A DNA stretch of 64,000 bases from Candidatus Zhuqueibacterota bacterium (GCA_022616415.1 JAKEEU010000128.1:1-64000), one strand, 5' to 3'. Counted from the stretch's first letter, positions 9,098 through 17,606 are shown. Numbers and translations are program-made. Notes: generated from the sequence alone by a model not told the origin.

Positions 9098-10073
9098 ACT
9101 TAACGCTTAAATCAAATAACGTCATTTGCTCTTTTTGATTTGTATCAGATTCCGCCGGCGTTGCCTTGTCTTGCGGTCGTTCGGAAGAATCCTTCAGCAA
9201 TCTATTTCCCTCGGCATCCACGACAATCGCGCCTTTCGCAATCAAAAGTTGGTTCGCATTCTTTTCATCGCTTTCGGGCTGGCGCACGTAAATGGTTCTC
9301 CCCTTCTTCAAGCCGTCCATCACGCCCGTCCAGGTGCCGCCTTTATCGTTCGATTCGGCAACATAAATTTCCTCCGCCAAACCGTAAATGTAAACATTGC
9401 GCGCCATCGCCAAACCGGCGTCCCAACCCGCTTTCGGGAAAAACGTGCTGAGCACCAACACATCGCCTTCAACAATCTGCGCGTAATACTTCTTCATGCC
9501 GCTGCCAAACGTTAAAATTCCCTGCGGCAAAACAATAATGCTGTGACCGATATATTTGATGCTGGAGTCGAGTGCCTGCTTATCAACGCCTTTGGCAAAT
9601 CCGCTCACCACCACTTTGAATTCCGCCGCGCATTTTTTGGCGATGGTATCGGCAAACTGCAGCGCGCGCTCCGAAGCGTTGCGCGAGCCCACCACCGCGA
9701 CCGACGGCTCGTTGAGCAGCTTGATATTGCCTTTCACATACAACAACGGCGGCGCCTGTTTCATTTGCAAATTTTTCTTGAGCGTTGCCGAGTATTCTTT
9801 CGCGTTGATGGGAATCATTTGAAAGCCCTGCGCCAGCAGCTCTTCCGCCATGAAAGCATAATTCGAGAGCTGCACCTTGGCTTCGTTCAGTGCGTTCACT
9901 TCTTTTGGCGTCAATGAAAATTCGTTCTGCCAGGATTCCGGCGGCAACGCAAAGAATTCCTGCAGTTGCATTTTACGCTGGTGCAAAATTTCCACCAGCA
10001 GCCGATTGACGCGCTCGGTGCGCCATTTGGGCAAATGTGCGAGCGCCATCCAATAGGGATATTCGTTGTTCAT
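9096..10073 (-). CDS. DprA/Smf-like Rossmann-fold protein
   Basis: Family members bind single-stranded DNA (DprA loads RecA during transformation), and related Smf-like domains occur in predicted immunity modules. The Rossmann core lies at about residues 125-290, with the GSR motif (PSVAVVGSRNASERALQFAD), VVVSGFAKGVDKQALDSS and FGSGMKKYYAQIVE. The N-terminal about 100 residues are not a recognisable SAM domain. No DML1 winged-helix domain is seen at the C-terminus. The ATG overlaps the stop of the upstream RecQ-PRTase gene in an ATGA arrangement, so the two proteins are probably made together. That pairing suggests a DNA-processing or defence role rather than classical competence. Confidence 0.82.
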   Translation of the reverse strand: MNNEYPYWMALAHLPKWRTERVNRLLVEILHQRKMQLQEFFALPPESWQNEFSLTPKEVNALNEAKVQLSNYAFMAEELLAQGFQMIPINAKEYSATLKKNLQMKQAPPLLYVKGNIKLLNEPSVAVVGSRNASERALQFADTIAKKCAAEFKVVVSGFAKGVDKQALDSSIKYIGHSIIVLPQGILTFGSGMKKYYAQIVEGDVLVLSTFFPKAGWDAGLAMARNVYIYGLAEEIYVAESNDKGGTWTGVMDGLKKGRTIYVRQPESDEKNANQLLIAKGAIVVDAEGNRLLKDSSERPQDKATPAESDTNQKEQMTLFDLSVK

Positions 10074-12409
10074 AAGTATTCAGTAAGCTTTTTTATGCGC
10101 GAACGGATGGCGCCTTTTTTTCTTCCCAATCGTTTGGCGATTTCAGCGACAGGCGTTTTCCGTTCGACCAAATTCAACAACTCGCGATCTTCTTCAGGCG
10201 TCCAACTTTTATAAGCATTGGGAAATTGCCGGCGCAACCGCTGAAGAAAACCATCTTCTTTCGGCGATAAAGCATTCAAATCTCCACGCCCGATCTGCTC
10301 CGTCGTATTTTCATTTTCGCTTGTGCTTCGATTTTCTTTCTCCGGTAGCGCAGCAGCCGGCGGTTTTGCTCGCGGCGGAATGGATTGTGAAGTGGCGTAT
10401 CGAGAACCATCATTTTGCACGCTGCCAATCGTTTTAGCAATGGCCAGCGGAGTTATTTTAATCGCGCCCAAGCCGTGCAACACTTTTGCAATCTCCCTGA
10501 TCGTCGCGCCGCTGTCGAAAATATCGTCGACCAGCAAAATCGACGCGCCCGCGATTTCCTCCGGTTTTTCATGCGTAAAAGCGTCTTTGACATTGTCGCG
10601 TTTCAGCAAACTGTTTTGAAACACTTTCTGCGGCTGGGTGGGCTTGGATTTGACGAGGCGATGTGAGATTGGAATGGCGAGGTAGCGCGACAATTTCTCC
10701 GCGAAATTTTTAACGAGATCACCGGATTCGGTGGGCGGAACATGCAAAAGCCGATCAAACTTTTCTTTGCTGAAACGCGCGCGGCAAGCTTGCAGAGTTT
10801 GCTGCACGAGATCATCGGGAAAATCGCCGCCGTGCTGATATTTGCAGCGATGAATCACCGCGCCGATATTGGAGAAGCCATAATAAGACGCCGCCACGCC
10901 GTTGACGAGGTTGCTGGCGGCATCCTGCACTTCCAACACCGGATAGTCCGAGGCACGAAATTCTTTGACTCTTTTTTTCCACGCCGCGCTGGGAACATAA
11001 CGCCGCCGCACGCAATCATCGCTCGCTTGCCCGGCTTGATCGCCGAGATAGGAACAGAGATATTTCATGCCGCCGCTTTTGGCCTCGGCATACGCGATCA
11101 TGCCATCCAACTCGCGCAACTTGAATTGCCGCAGCTCTTCAAATATTTTGATATTCAGCGCCGGCGCATTGTGTTGCAGCTCATATTTGCGCCGGCCTTC
11201 ATACTGCGCCTCCCGCACGATGTTTTGATCAACCAAATCGCCGAGAATCACCTGCACCTGCTTGCCTTCGAGATTGGCCGTTTTCATCAGCTCAAATTCA
11301 TTCATCGGCGCTTGGCGCAAGGCGGTGATGACGCGCTGATAATGGTTGGCTGCCGGCCGGCTGTTTTTGATAAAAAATAACGGCAAATCTTTATCCGCCA
11401 GATTGTAAAGCAGAACGATGCGACTAGGCAAACCGTCGCGGCCGGCGCGACCGATTTCCTGGTAGTAGTGAATCAGCGACGCCGGCATTTGCGTGTGTAC
11501 GATAAAACGCAGATCGGGCTTGTCAATGCCCATGCCGAGCGCATTGGTCGAGACCACGCATTGATAGCGATTCGCCTGCAATCCTTTCTCGATTTTTTTG
11601 CGGGATTCGGCGTCGAGTCCGGCGTTGTAGTTGACCACCGAAAATCCGCAGTGTTGCAGCCAATTTGCATACAACTCCGTATTGACACGCGTTCCCGTGT
11701 AAACAATGCCCGTGCCTTTTTGCAACGGCAGAAACTCCGCCAGCCACGCGAGCTTGGCGTCTTCCGAATCGACGCGAATGACCGCGAGACGAAAATTCGG
11801 ACGCATCAGATCGCCGCGCACGAGCCGCACGTCACCGCTGATTTGTTTGATAATATCATCCGCCACGCGCGCCGTTGCGGTTGCCGTCGTCGCGAGCACC
11901 GGAAAGTTTTTCGGCAGCAAGCGCACGAGATTGATGATACGGCGAAAGGCGGGGCGGAAATCGTGTCCCCAAATCGAAATGCAATGCGCCTCGTCAATCA
12001 CCACCATCGCGAGGCTGATTCGGCGAATCGCCTCGAGCCACGCCTGATCTTCCTGCCGCTCCGGCGCAATATAAAGTACTTTGAGTTGTCCCTTTTTCGC
12101 GCGCTCGAGAATGGCGCGATTCGTCGCCGTCTCCTGCTCGCTGTTAATGCATTCGGCAGAGATATTTTTGGAGCGCAAATAGGAAATTTGATCGCGCATC
12201 AACGCGATGAGCGGCGAAAACACCACCGTCGTGCCGGAAAATTGCGTCGCCGGAAATTGGTAGCACAAAGATTTCCCGAAGCCGGTTTTTTCTATCAACA
12301 AAATTCGCTCGCCGCGCCAAAGATTTTCAATCACGCGCCATTGGTCGTCAAAAAAATGCGCATGACCGAAAATTTCGTGCAGCTTTTGTTCCGCCAGCTC
12401 GCGGTTCAT
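10070..12409 (-). CDS. RecQ-family helicase fused to a phosphoribosyltransferase domain and a SANT/Myb-like tail
   Basis: Multidomain protein of about 779 aa from ATG 12409 (a TTG at 12433 is the alternative). A RecQ-type helicase core comes first: P-loop TGFGKS near residues 42-47, DEAH at 139-142, motif VI QEIGRAGRDG near 317-326. The zinc-binding region is degenerate (only the cysteines of CSYLGDQAGQASDDC remain). A phosphoribosyltransferase domain follows with a PRPP loop at about 624-636 (ILLVDDIFDSGAT), as in ComF-type proteins. The last 50 residues look like a SANT/Myb or HTH DNA-binding unit (WTPEEDRELLNLV, IAKRLGRKKGAIRSRIKKL). The stop overlaps the dprA-like start. Unwinding is predicted from the motifs; the role of the PRTase is unknown. 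Confidence 0.88.
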   Translation of the reverse strand: MNRELAEQKLHEIFGHAHFFDDQWRVIENLWRGERILLIEKTGFGKSLCYQFPATQFSGTTVVFSPLIALMRDQISYLRSKNISAECINSEQETATNRAILERAKKGQLKVLYIAPERQEDQAWLEAIRRISLAMVVIDEAHCISIWGHDFRPAFRRIINLVRLLPKNFPVLATTATATARVADDIIKQISGDVRLVRGDLMRPNFRLAVIRVDSEDAKLAWLAEFLPLQKGTGIVYTGTRVNTELYANWLQHCGFSVVNYNAGLDAESRKKIEKGLQANRYQCVVSTNALGMGIDKPDLRFIVHTQMPASLIHYYQEIGRAGRDGLPSRIVLLYNLADKDLPLFFIKNSRPAANHYQRVITALRQAPMNEFELMKTANLEGKQVQVILGDLVDQNIVREAQYEGRRKYELQHNAPALNIKIFEELRQFKLRELDGMIAYAEAKSGGMKYLCSYLGDQAGQASDDCVRRRYVPSAAWKKRVKEFRASDYPVLEVQDAASNLVNGVAASYYGFSNIGAVIHRCKYQHGGDFPDDLVQQTLQACRARFSKEKFDRLLHVPPTESGDLVKNFAEKLSRYLAIPISHRLVKSKPTQPQKVFQNSLLKRDNVKDAFTHEKPEEIAGASILLVDDIFDSGATIREIAKVLHGLGAIKITPLAIAKTIGSVQNDGSRYATSQSIPPRAKPPAAALPEKENRSTSENENTTEQIGRGDLNALSPKEDGFLQRLRRQFPNAYKSWTPEEDRELLNLVERKTPVAEIAKRLGRKKGAIRSRIKKLTEYL

Positions 12410-12438
12410 TTTGCCGCAATCTTCATTATTCAAATTTA

Positions 12439-12464
12439 ACGCCTAAAGGCGAAACTACGAACCT
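12439..12464. repeat. short palindromic repeat ACGCCT-AA-AGGCG family, copy 1
   Basis: ACGCCTAAAGGCG followed by an AACTACGAACCT tail. Two related units in opposite orientation occur at 28264-28337. It sits immediately upstream of the RecQ-PRTase gene. Confidence 0.55.
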
Positions 12465-12548
12465 CAAGGCCCAGCTCCGGATTTGGAATTGACTTTTGTT
12501 TAACTTCAATTTAAAACAAAGCGCCAAAAAGTCAATCAAATATTCTAT

Positions 12549-12577
12549 TTGACTTTTATGGAAGTTCCTTGTATATT
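12549..12577 (+). promoter_or_regulatory. sigma-70-like promoter for the 12.6-13.1 kb gene pair
   Basis: TTGACT (12549-12554), a 17-base spacer and TATATT (12572-12577). The gene beginning at ATG 12598 follows within 21 bases, with GAGG as ribosome-binding site. Confidence 0.6.
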
Positions 12578-12597
12578 TTCAGTTGAACGAGGCCGCG

Positions 12598-12819
12598 ATG
12601 CTACAGGTACCCTATCAATTACAAGGGGCGCTTTACACCAAACATGATATTGTCTTGCTTGAAATCAAAGGAAGCGAGATTGTTTATCACGATCCCGAAG
12701 TCGGCTCAACTTTATCCGCGCCGCCGGACATTTTTAAAAAGGCTTGGCAACAAGCGAAAAGCGAGGTGATCTTGATATGGCCCGTCGAAAAAACATTTCT
12801 TCCAAAGTCAAAGAGATAG
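12598..12819 (+). pseudogene. C39-peptidase-like C-terminal fragment
   Basis: A 73-aa product. Its body resembles the C-terminal half of peptidase C39 / papain-like domains: a KHDIVLLEIKG strand where the catalytic His is expected, then YHDPEVGSTLSAPPDIFKKAW and a final hydrophobic strand EVILIWP. The catalytic cysteine half is absent, so it is either a truncated gene or a small derived protein. It has its own promoter and ribosome-binding site and overlaps the next gene by 43 bases, so it is probably still expressed. Family assignment is inference from pattern; the truncation is visible. Confidence 0.45.
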
Positions 12820-13103
12820 CTGAAATCTATTTGCTCGAACACATCGGTGAGAGAGCAGTAAGCGGATGGCCGCGTTTTGACGAAGATCGCCGACGCTGGA
12901 TTGTTGCCATCATGTGCGAAACCCCGCAGGGTGTTTTGCCTGCCGGCAAGATCGAGTTGGATGAAAATCTCGATTTAGTTTATGCCACGCCGCGCGACGC
13001 CATGGTGCGCGTCGTCGAAGAACAATTGCGCCGCCTGCCCCACCTCGTTTTCGCCGACGCCGATGAGCTTAAAGCCAAAGGTATTGACGTCCTTGCCGTT
13101 TAG
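12777..13103 (+). CDS. small conserved hypothetical protein coupled to the C39-like fragment
   Basis: A 108-aa soluble protein starting at ATG 12777, seven bases after GAGGTGAT. It overlaps the preceding gene by 43 bases, which implies translational coupling. The N-terminus is basic (MARRKNISSKVKEIAEIYL). The centre reads GWPRFDEDRRRWIVAIMCET, followed by PAGKIELDENLDLVYATP, suggesting an alpha/beta fold with paired strands. I do not recognise a family with a known function. The tight pairing with a protease-like partner would fit a small regulatory or toxin-antitoxin-like pair, but nothing in the sequence proves it. Confidence 0.6.
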   Translation: MARRKNISSKVKEIAEIYLLEHIGERAVSGWPRFDEDRRRWIVAIMCETPQGVLPAGKIELDENLDLVYATPRDAMVRVVEEQLRRLPHLVFADADELKAKGIDVLAV

Positions 13104-13136
13104 CGAAAATTTTGAACGCCTGGCGCAACGACGAAC

Positions 13137-14039
13137 TCACGGCGCCAGCGCCGGACTATACGTCACAATGAACTCCAAAAATTTCGACGCTTCGATCATG
13201 TCTTTGCCAACGAACTTGATGCTGTGTGCATCAGCGCGCTGCACGATGGGCAGGTAACTCAGAATTTCCGCAGGGCGATAATTCTTGAAGCGCACTTCCA
13301 ACTGAATCGGCGTCTTTAATTTGTAAGACTTGAATTCTTTGATCCTCCCGACGGCCTTTTTGACCTTCTCGCGAATCAAATCATAAGCAGCGTCGGGCGT
13401 CAAGGTTTTGGCGGAGTGAAAGCTATATGCCCATTTCACGGTTGCGCCTTCGATATTGCCGAGCAGCGCCGTGGCTTCTTTCACAATGGCATCATCGCCG
13501 GAGATCATGATCACCGGCACGTTGAAATGGCCGGCAATCGCCGCGTTGATGCCGGCCTCCGGCATGGAAATGCCGTTGAGCCGCACATCAGCAAGTGTAG
13601 CGCTGGAAATCGTATGCGCGCGCACGCCTTCCGAATTCGTGGTGCTCGTATGATAGCCGAGAAAAATAACGCCGTCGAAAGTCTCGTCGATGCCCTGCAT
13701 CATCATTAACGGGCGCGGCCACGAGCGCACGACATGCACGTTCTTAGGCAGCTTGTCGATGAGCAAATTCTGCCCGTTGCCGTGCGAATCGCCGACGAGA
13801 ATTTCCGTCGCGCCGGCGGCAAACGCGGCTTCGATGGCAGCATTCACTTCGGCGGTCATAAACTCGCGGGCGCGCTGATACTCAAATCCGTCCGGGCCAA
13901 GTTGATCATTCGTCACCACGCCGACGACGCCTTCCATGTCAGCGGAGAGGTAGATTTTTAATTTCTGCTGAGCATTACCGGTGGCGGCAAAACCAGACAT
14001 CAAAACTATGAACGCCAGATAAAATGTGAAGCGTTTCAT
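13137..14039 (-). CDS. exported M55 family metallopeptidase (D-aminopeptidase-like)
   Basis: Homologue of DppA, a zinc D-aminopeptidase that removes N-terminal D-amino acids such as D-Ala. The signal peptide covers residues 1-23 (ending GNAQ). Family metal-binding motifs are visible: SADMEG near residues 32-37, GDSHGNGQNLL, and LGYHTS. A further conserved segment is INAAIAGHFNVPVIMISGDD. The length (300 aa) is about 25 residues longer than cytosolic DppA, which the signal peptide explains. Start at 14039 with AGGAG seven bases upstream. Together with the neighbouring M19 homologue and deacylase it suggests processing of D-amino-acid-containing peptides in the periplasm. Confidence 0.92.
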   Translation of the reverse strand: MKRFTFYLAFIVLMSGFAATGNAQQKLKIYLSADMEGVVGVVTNDQLGPDGFEYQRAREFMTAEVNAAIEAAFAAGATEILVGDSHGNGQNLLIDKLPKNVHVVRSWPRPLMMMQGIDETFDGVIFLGYHTSTTNSEGVRAHTISSATLADVRLNGISMPEAGINAAIAGHFNVPVIMISGDDAIVKEATALLGNIEGATVKWAYSFHSAKTLTPDAAYDLIREKVKKAVGRIKEFKSYKLKTPIQLEVRFKNYRPAEILSYLPIVQRADAHSIKFVGKDMIEASKFLEFIVTYSPALAP

Positions 14040-14122
14040 TTCGTTGCTCCTTTTCTGACGGGAGTGTGAACTTTTTAGTCCACAAGCGCATTGCGGACAA
14101 GAAAGTCCGCGCTCCCTTCTCG

Positions 14123-14317
14123 TTAATAAGACCGATCCCCGCCCAGCAATCCACCCAGCAGGCCGCCGCCGATGCCGGCAATGCCGGTTTGTTCTTCTCG
14201 CGATTTATACCTAGCCACGGCATAGATGCGATCGGCGAGGCGTGAGAACGGCAGGCTTTGCAAATAGACGAGCCCAGGACCGGTGATTTTAGCGACAAAC
14301 AACCCTTCTCCGCTCAA
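14123..14317 (-). pseudogene. AIM24/TIGR00266-like C-terminal remnant
   Basis: An open stretch of 64 codons overlapping the end of the deacylase gene. It reads GEGLFVAKITGPGLVYLQSLPFSRLADRI, which resembles the C-terminal end of AIM24-type beta-helix proteins (normally over 200 aa). It ends in a glycine-rich tail (GIGGGLLGGLLGG) as in that family. The only available start is TTG, and the rest of the gene is missing. Most likely a 3' remnant; translation cannot be excluded. Confidence 0.5.
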
Positions 14318-16017
14318 TATTTAGCCAGACCAGTCTTCTGGGTTACGCCGCGCCCTCGCACCACGCGTCCAGGCATCGCGCCGGTATGCTCGCCGTCTTT
14401 CAAAACTTGTGTGCCGTTGACAAAAACGTGAATCACGCCAGTCGCGTATTGCTGCGGACTCTCGACCGTGGCGTGATCTTGAATTTTTGCCGGATCAAAA
14501 ATTACGACATCGGCAAAATAACCGGTTTGCAAAGAGCCGCGACGCGCGATGCCGAGATTCGTTGCCGGCAGCGAAGTCAATTTGCGAATCGCTTCTTCGA
14601 GCGAAATGACTTTCTCATCGCGAACGTACTTGCCGAGCAAGCGCGCAAAGTTTCCATACGCGCGCGGGTGCGTGCTCGATTTGAGGAAGACGCCCTCAGG
14701 CGCTTGCGATGGCGCATCCGAGTCGAAACTCACCCACGGCAGCGCAATTTGCTTCTTCACATTTTCTTCGGACATCAGAAAGTAAACGGCCTCCACCCTG
14801 CTGCCGTCTTGAATCACCAGATCAATTGCCGTTTCAGGCGGCGTCGAACCGCGCATCTTCGCCACGTCCGCAAGTGATTTTCCCGTGAGCGGTTTCAGCG
14901 AATCGGATTTGAATCCAACCAGCAAAACATTTTCCGGGCCAGCGTGAAGAAAAAGATTTTCCCACTCGTCGGTGGGCGCAGTCATTTCTTTGATGACGCG
15001 TTTGCGAATCGCGGCATCTTGCAAACGTCTCACCCATTCTTTGTAGCCGCCTTCTTGCACCCACGGCGGCATCGAGGCGTCGAGTCCGGTGGCGCCGGCG
15101 GTGTACGTATACATGTCGGCGGTTACGCGCAAGCCCTGCGCGCGGGCGGATTCCACTTTGGCGATGACTGCGTCCATTTTTCCCCAGTTGGATCGCCCCG
15201 CGGCTTTCAGGTGATAAATTTCGGCGGGAATGTTTGCTTCGCGCGCAATCGTGATCAGCTCATCAACCGATTCGAGCAGGCGGTTGCCCTCGCTCCGTAT
15301 ATGGGAGATGTACGTGCCGCGGTATTCTGCGGCGACTTTGCACAATTCGATCAACTCATCGGTTTTCGCATAAAACGCCGGCGCGTAGATGAGCGAGGAG
15401 CCGACGCCGAGGGCGCCTTCTGCCATCGCCTGCCGCACCAGCGCTTTCATTCTCTCCAGCTCTTCGGGAGTTGGCGGCCGGTTTTCGAAGCCGATTTCAT
15501 GAATTCGCACTGTCGTCGCGCCCACAAACGAGGCGATATTGGGTGAGATGCCGCGCTTCACGAGATAATCGAGATACTCGCTGAGCGTCGTCCATTCAAT
15601 TTCAAATTTGATGTCTCCCTGTTGTTCCTTTTCCTCTTTTTTCATCTTGTCATTCAACGGCCCCATTGACCAACCCTCGCCAAACACTTCGAGCGTCACG
15701 CCCTGGCAAATGTCGCTTTGCGAACGGCCGTCTTCGATGAGACTGATCGTCGCCCAACTGAGCATGTTGATGAAGCCGGGCGCGACCGCCATGCCTCTGG
15801 CGTCGATCTCCTGCTTGCCGCGCGCGTCGTTCAACTTGCCAATCGCGGCTATCGTATCAGCGTTGATCGCGACCTCACCAGTGATTGGTGCAGCGCCGCT
15901 GCCATCGTAAATCGTGCCGTTGCGAATGACGAGATCGTATTCGATTTTGGGGGAACAAGCAGGCAGGATGAATACCGGAAGTACAAGCACGCAGAAAAGG
16001 CGGCCGGATCGCAGCAT
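14314..16017 (-). CDS. lipoprotein of the N-acyl-D-amino-acid deacylase family
   Basis: Amidohydrolase-superfamily protein; characterised relatives remove the acyl group from N-acyl-D-amino acids. The N-terminus is a lipoprotein signal with lipobox LPAC (Cys21). The fold begins with DLVIRNGTIYDGSG and ends with ADVVIFDPAKIQDHAT and VIHVFVNGTQVLKDG, both typical of the family. The usual HxH/HxD metal motif after PGFI is missing: the text reads APGFINMLSWA, so the metal site must differ from that of D-aminoacylase. Later conserved segments (GVGSSLIYAPAFYAKTDELIEL, YISHIRSEG, IYHLKAAG) are intact. Start 16017 has GAGGAGG upstream. A palindrome that could be an operator lies at 16066-16096. Confidence 0.86.
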   Translation of the reverse strand: MLRSGRLFCVLVLPVFILPACSPKIEYDLVIRNGTIYDGSGAAPITGEVAINADTIAAIGKLNDARGKQEIDARGMAVAPGFINMLSWATISLIEDGRSQSDICQGVTLEVFGEGWSMGPLNDKMKKEEKEQQGDIKFEIEWTTLSEYLDYLVKRGISPNIASFVGATTVRIHEIGFENRPPTPEELERMKALVRQAMAEGALGVGSSLIYAPAFYAKTDELIELCKVAAEYRGTYISHIRSEGNRLLESVDELITIAREANIPAEIYHLKAAGRSNWGKMDAVIAKVESARAQGLRVTADMYTYTAGATGLDASMPPWVQEGGYKEWVRRLQDAAIRKRVIKEMTAPTDEWENLFLHAGPENVLLVGFKSDSLKPLTGKSLADVAKMRGSTPPETAIDLVIQDGSRVEAVYFLMSEENVKKQIALPWVSFDSDAPSQAPEGVFLKSSTHPRAYGNFARLLGKYVRDEKVISLEEAIRKLTSLPATNLGIARRGSLQTGYFADVVIFDPAKIQDHATVESPQQYATGVIHVFVNGTQVLKDGEHTGAMPGRVVRGRGVTQKTGLAKY

Positions 16018-16065
16018 ATCGTTCCTCCTCGGTTGGGTGTGAAATGATCGACAGCCATGAAAAAA

Positions 16066-16096
16066 TATACTTCAAAGTATAATACTTTGGAGTATA
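16066..16096. promoter_or_regulatory. near-perfect 15-bp palindrome, possible operator
   Basis: TATACTTCAAAGTAT is followed directly by AATACTTTGGAGTATA; the halves match as reverse complements at 14 of 15 positions. It is AT-rich and sits 49 bases upstream of the deacylase start, where a repressor could block transcription. The regulator is unknown. Confidence 0.5.
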
Positions 16097-16169
16097 CTCA
16101 TGATAATTTCGCGAGCACAAAAAGGCAAGTGAATTTTACAAGCGCTGAAGCGTTTTGTGCTAATCGACG

Positions 16170-17606
16170 TCAATTGGCCGGCACCGGCGGCGGGCCATCG
16201 GGAATGTAAGGCTTGTAGCTATGACCCTTCGTCTTCCCTTTAAATTCGGTTTGAATCGCTTCGCGTGTTTTGGCGTCTTCAAACAAATCCACCATCGTTG
16301 CAGCGAGAACTTTGGCGGCGTACAACATGCCCTTGTGACCAATCGACATGCCGCCACACGCGACGACCGGCCAAGCATGCCACGGCGCGCCCTCGGCTGC
16401 GGTCGTGACAGAAACGTGCAACGTCGGCACAATCCAGCTCACATCGGCAACATCGGTCGAACCGCCAGGCGGATCGGGCTTTGGCTCTTCAAGGGGTTGA
16501 ATCGCGCCGTTGAGCCCTTTCTCTTCGGCGCCGGTGGCGCGTTGAATGGCACGGGCGAACGCTTGTTCTTCGTCGGTGTATTTGATCGGCCCGAGCCAAG
16601 TGAGATTTGCCTGCAACAATTTGGCGCCAGCCACGTTGACGAGCATTTCGTAGTCGCCGGTTTGAATGGTGAGTTTCGATTCGACACCGGCCATCATCGC
16701 TGCGCCTTTGGCGATCTCGCGAACGCGCGCCAAAACTTCTTCGACGCCGTTGCGTTTCGAGTCGCGCACCCAGCACCAAATTTTGGCGTACTCGGGAATC
16801 ACATTGGGAACGTCGCCGCCTTTTTGAATGGTGTAATGAATACGGACGGTCGGCTTCACATGCTCACGCAGCATGTTGAGGCCGTGCGTGAACAACTCGA
16901 GTCCATCCACGGCGCTGCGGCCATTCCACGGATCGAATGCGGCGTGCGCGGCTTTGCCTTGAAACTCGACAATGAAATCCACCAGAGCCAGCGAGCTTTG
17001 CACATCGGCGCGCGTTTTTTCATCAGGATGCCAGGCGAGGCACACATCGAGATCATTGAACAAGCCATCGCGCGCCATGTAGATTTTGCCGCCAACAGAT
17101 TCTTCTGCCGGTGTACCGTAAAAGCGAATCGTGCCTTTGAGCTTGCCGGCCGCAATTAGCTCTTTAATGGCAACTGCCGCTCCGAGACTGCCCGCGCCGA
17201 AGAGATTGTGTCCGCAACCGTGCCCCGCAGCGCCCGCTTCGTAAGCTTCTTTCACCGGCGAAGCTTTTTGCGAAATTCCTGGCAGCGCATCAAACTCGCC
17301 GAGAATGCCTATAATGGGTTTGCCTTCACCGTAAGTGGCAACAAATGCCGTTGGCATGCCAGCGGTGCCACGCTCTACTTTGAAACCTTGCTGTTCGGCG
17401 TAATCTGCCAACAACTTTGCAGATTTAATCTCTCGCAAAGCGGTTTCGGCAAATACCCAAATTTGGTCGCCGAGGTTGATCAGCTCTGTTTTCCGCTTTT
17501 CGATGGATGAAACGGCCTCGGTTTTTTTCTTGAAGTCGCCCCCAGCAAAGACTACGGATGAAAAAAGAAAAAATAGATTAGCAATGCGACACAAACGCAA
17601 TTTCAT
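16170..17606 (-). CDS. exported M20 amidohydrolase, AbgB-like
   Basis: M20 metallopeptidase/amidohydrolase similar to aminobenzoyl-glutamate utilisation protein B, which hydrolyses N-acyl amino-acid amides. The 478-aa protein has a signal peptide (ending VVFAGG). Metal-site motifs are GEFDALPG and AAGHGCGHNLFG, followed by TPAEESVGGK and AWHPDEKT. The dimerisation/lid domain begins at VDFIVEFQGKAAHAAFDPW. The C-terminus contains STDVADVSWIVPT and WHAWPVVACGG, typical of AbgB-like proteins. A TTGACA-17-TTTTAT promoter lies just upstream. Substrate is inferred only at the level of an amide bond. Confidence 0.92.
   Translation of the reverse strand: MKLRLCRIANLFFLFSSVVFAGGDFKKKTEAVSSIEKRKTELINLGDQIWVFAETALREIKSAKLLADYAEQQGFKVERGTAGMPTAFVATYGEGKPIIGILGEFDALPGISQKASPVKEAYEAGAAGHGCGHNLFGAGSLGAAVAIKELIAAGKLKGTIRFYGTPAEESVGGKIYMARDGLFNDLDVCLAWHPDEKTRADVQSSLALVDFIVEFQGKAAHAAFDPWNGRSAVDGLELFTHGLNMLREHVKPTVRIHYTIQKGGDVPNVIPEYAKIWCWVRDSKRNGVEEVLARVREIAKGAAMMAGVESKLTIQTGDYEMLVNVAGAKLLQANLTWLGPIKYTDEEQAFARAIQRATGAEEKGLNGAIQPLEEPKPDPPGGSTDVADVSWIVPTLHVSVTTAAEGAPWHAWPVVACGGMSIGHKGMLYAAKVLAATMVDLFEDAKTREAIQTEFKGKTKGHSYKPYIPDGPPPVPAN

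Noticed and set aside
12744-12776. Upstream extension of the 108-aa gene
   Set aside because: ATG 12777 has a perfectly placed GAGGTGAT; the extra codons only overlap the preceding gene.
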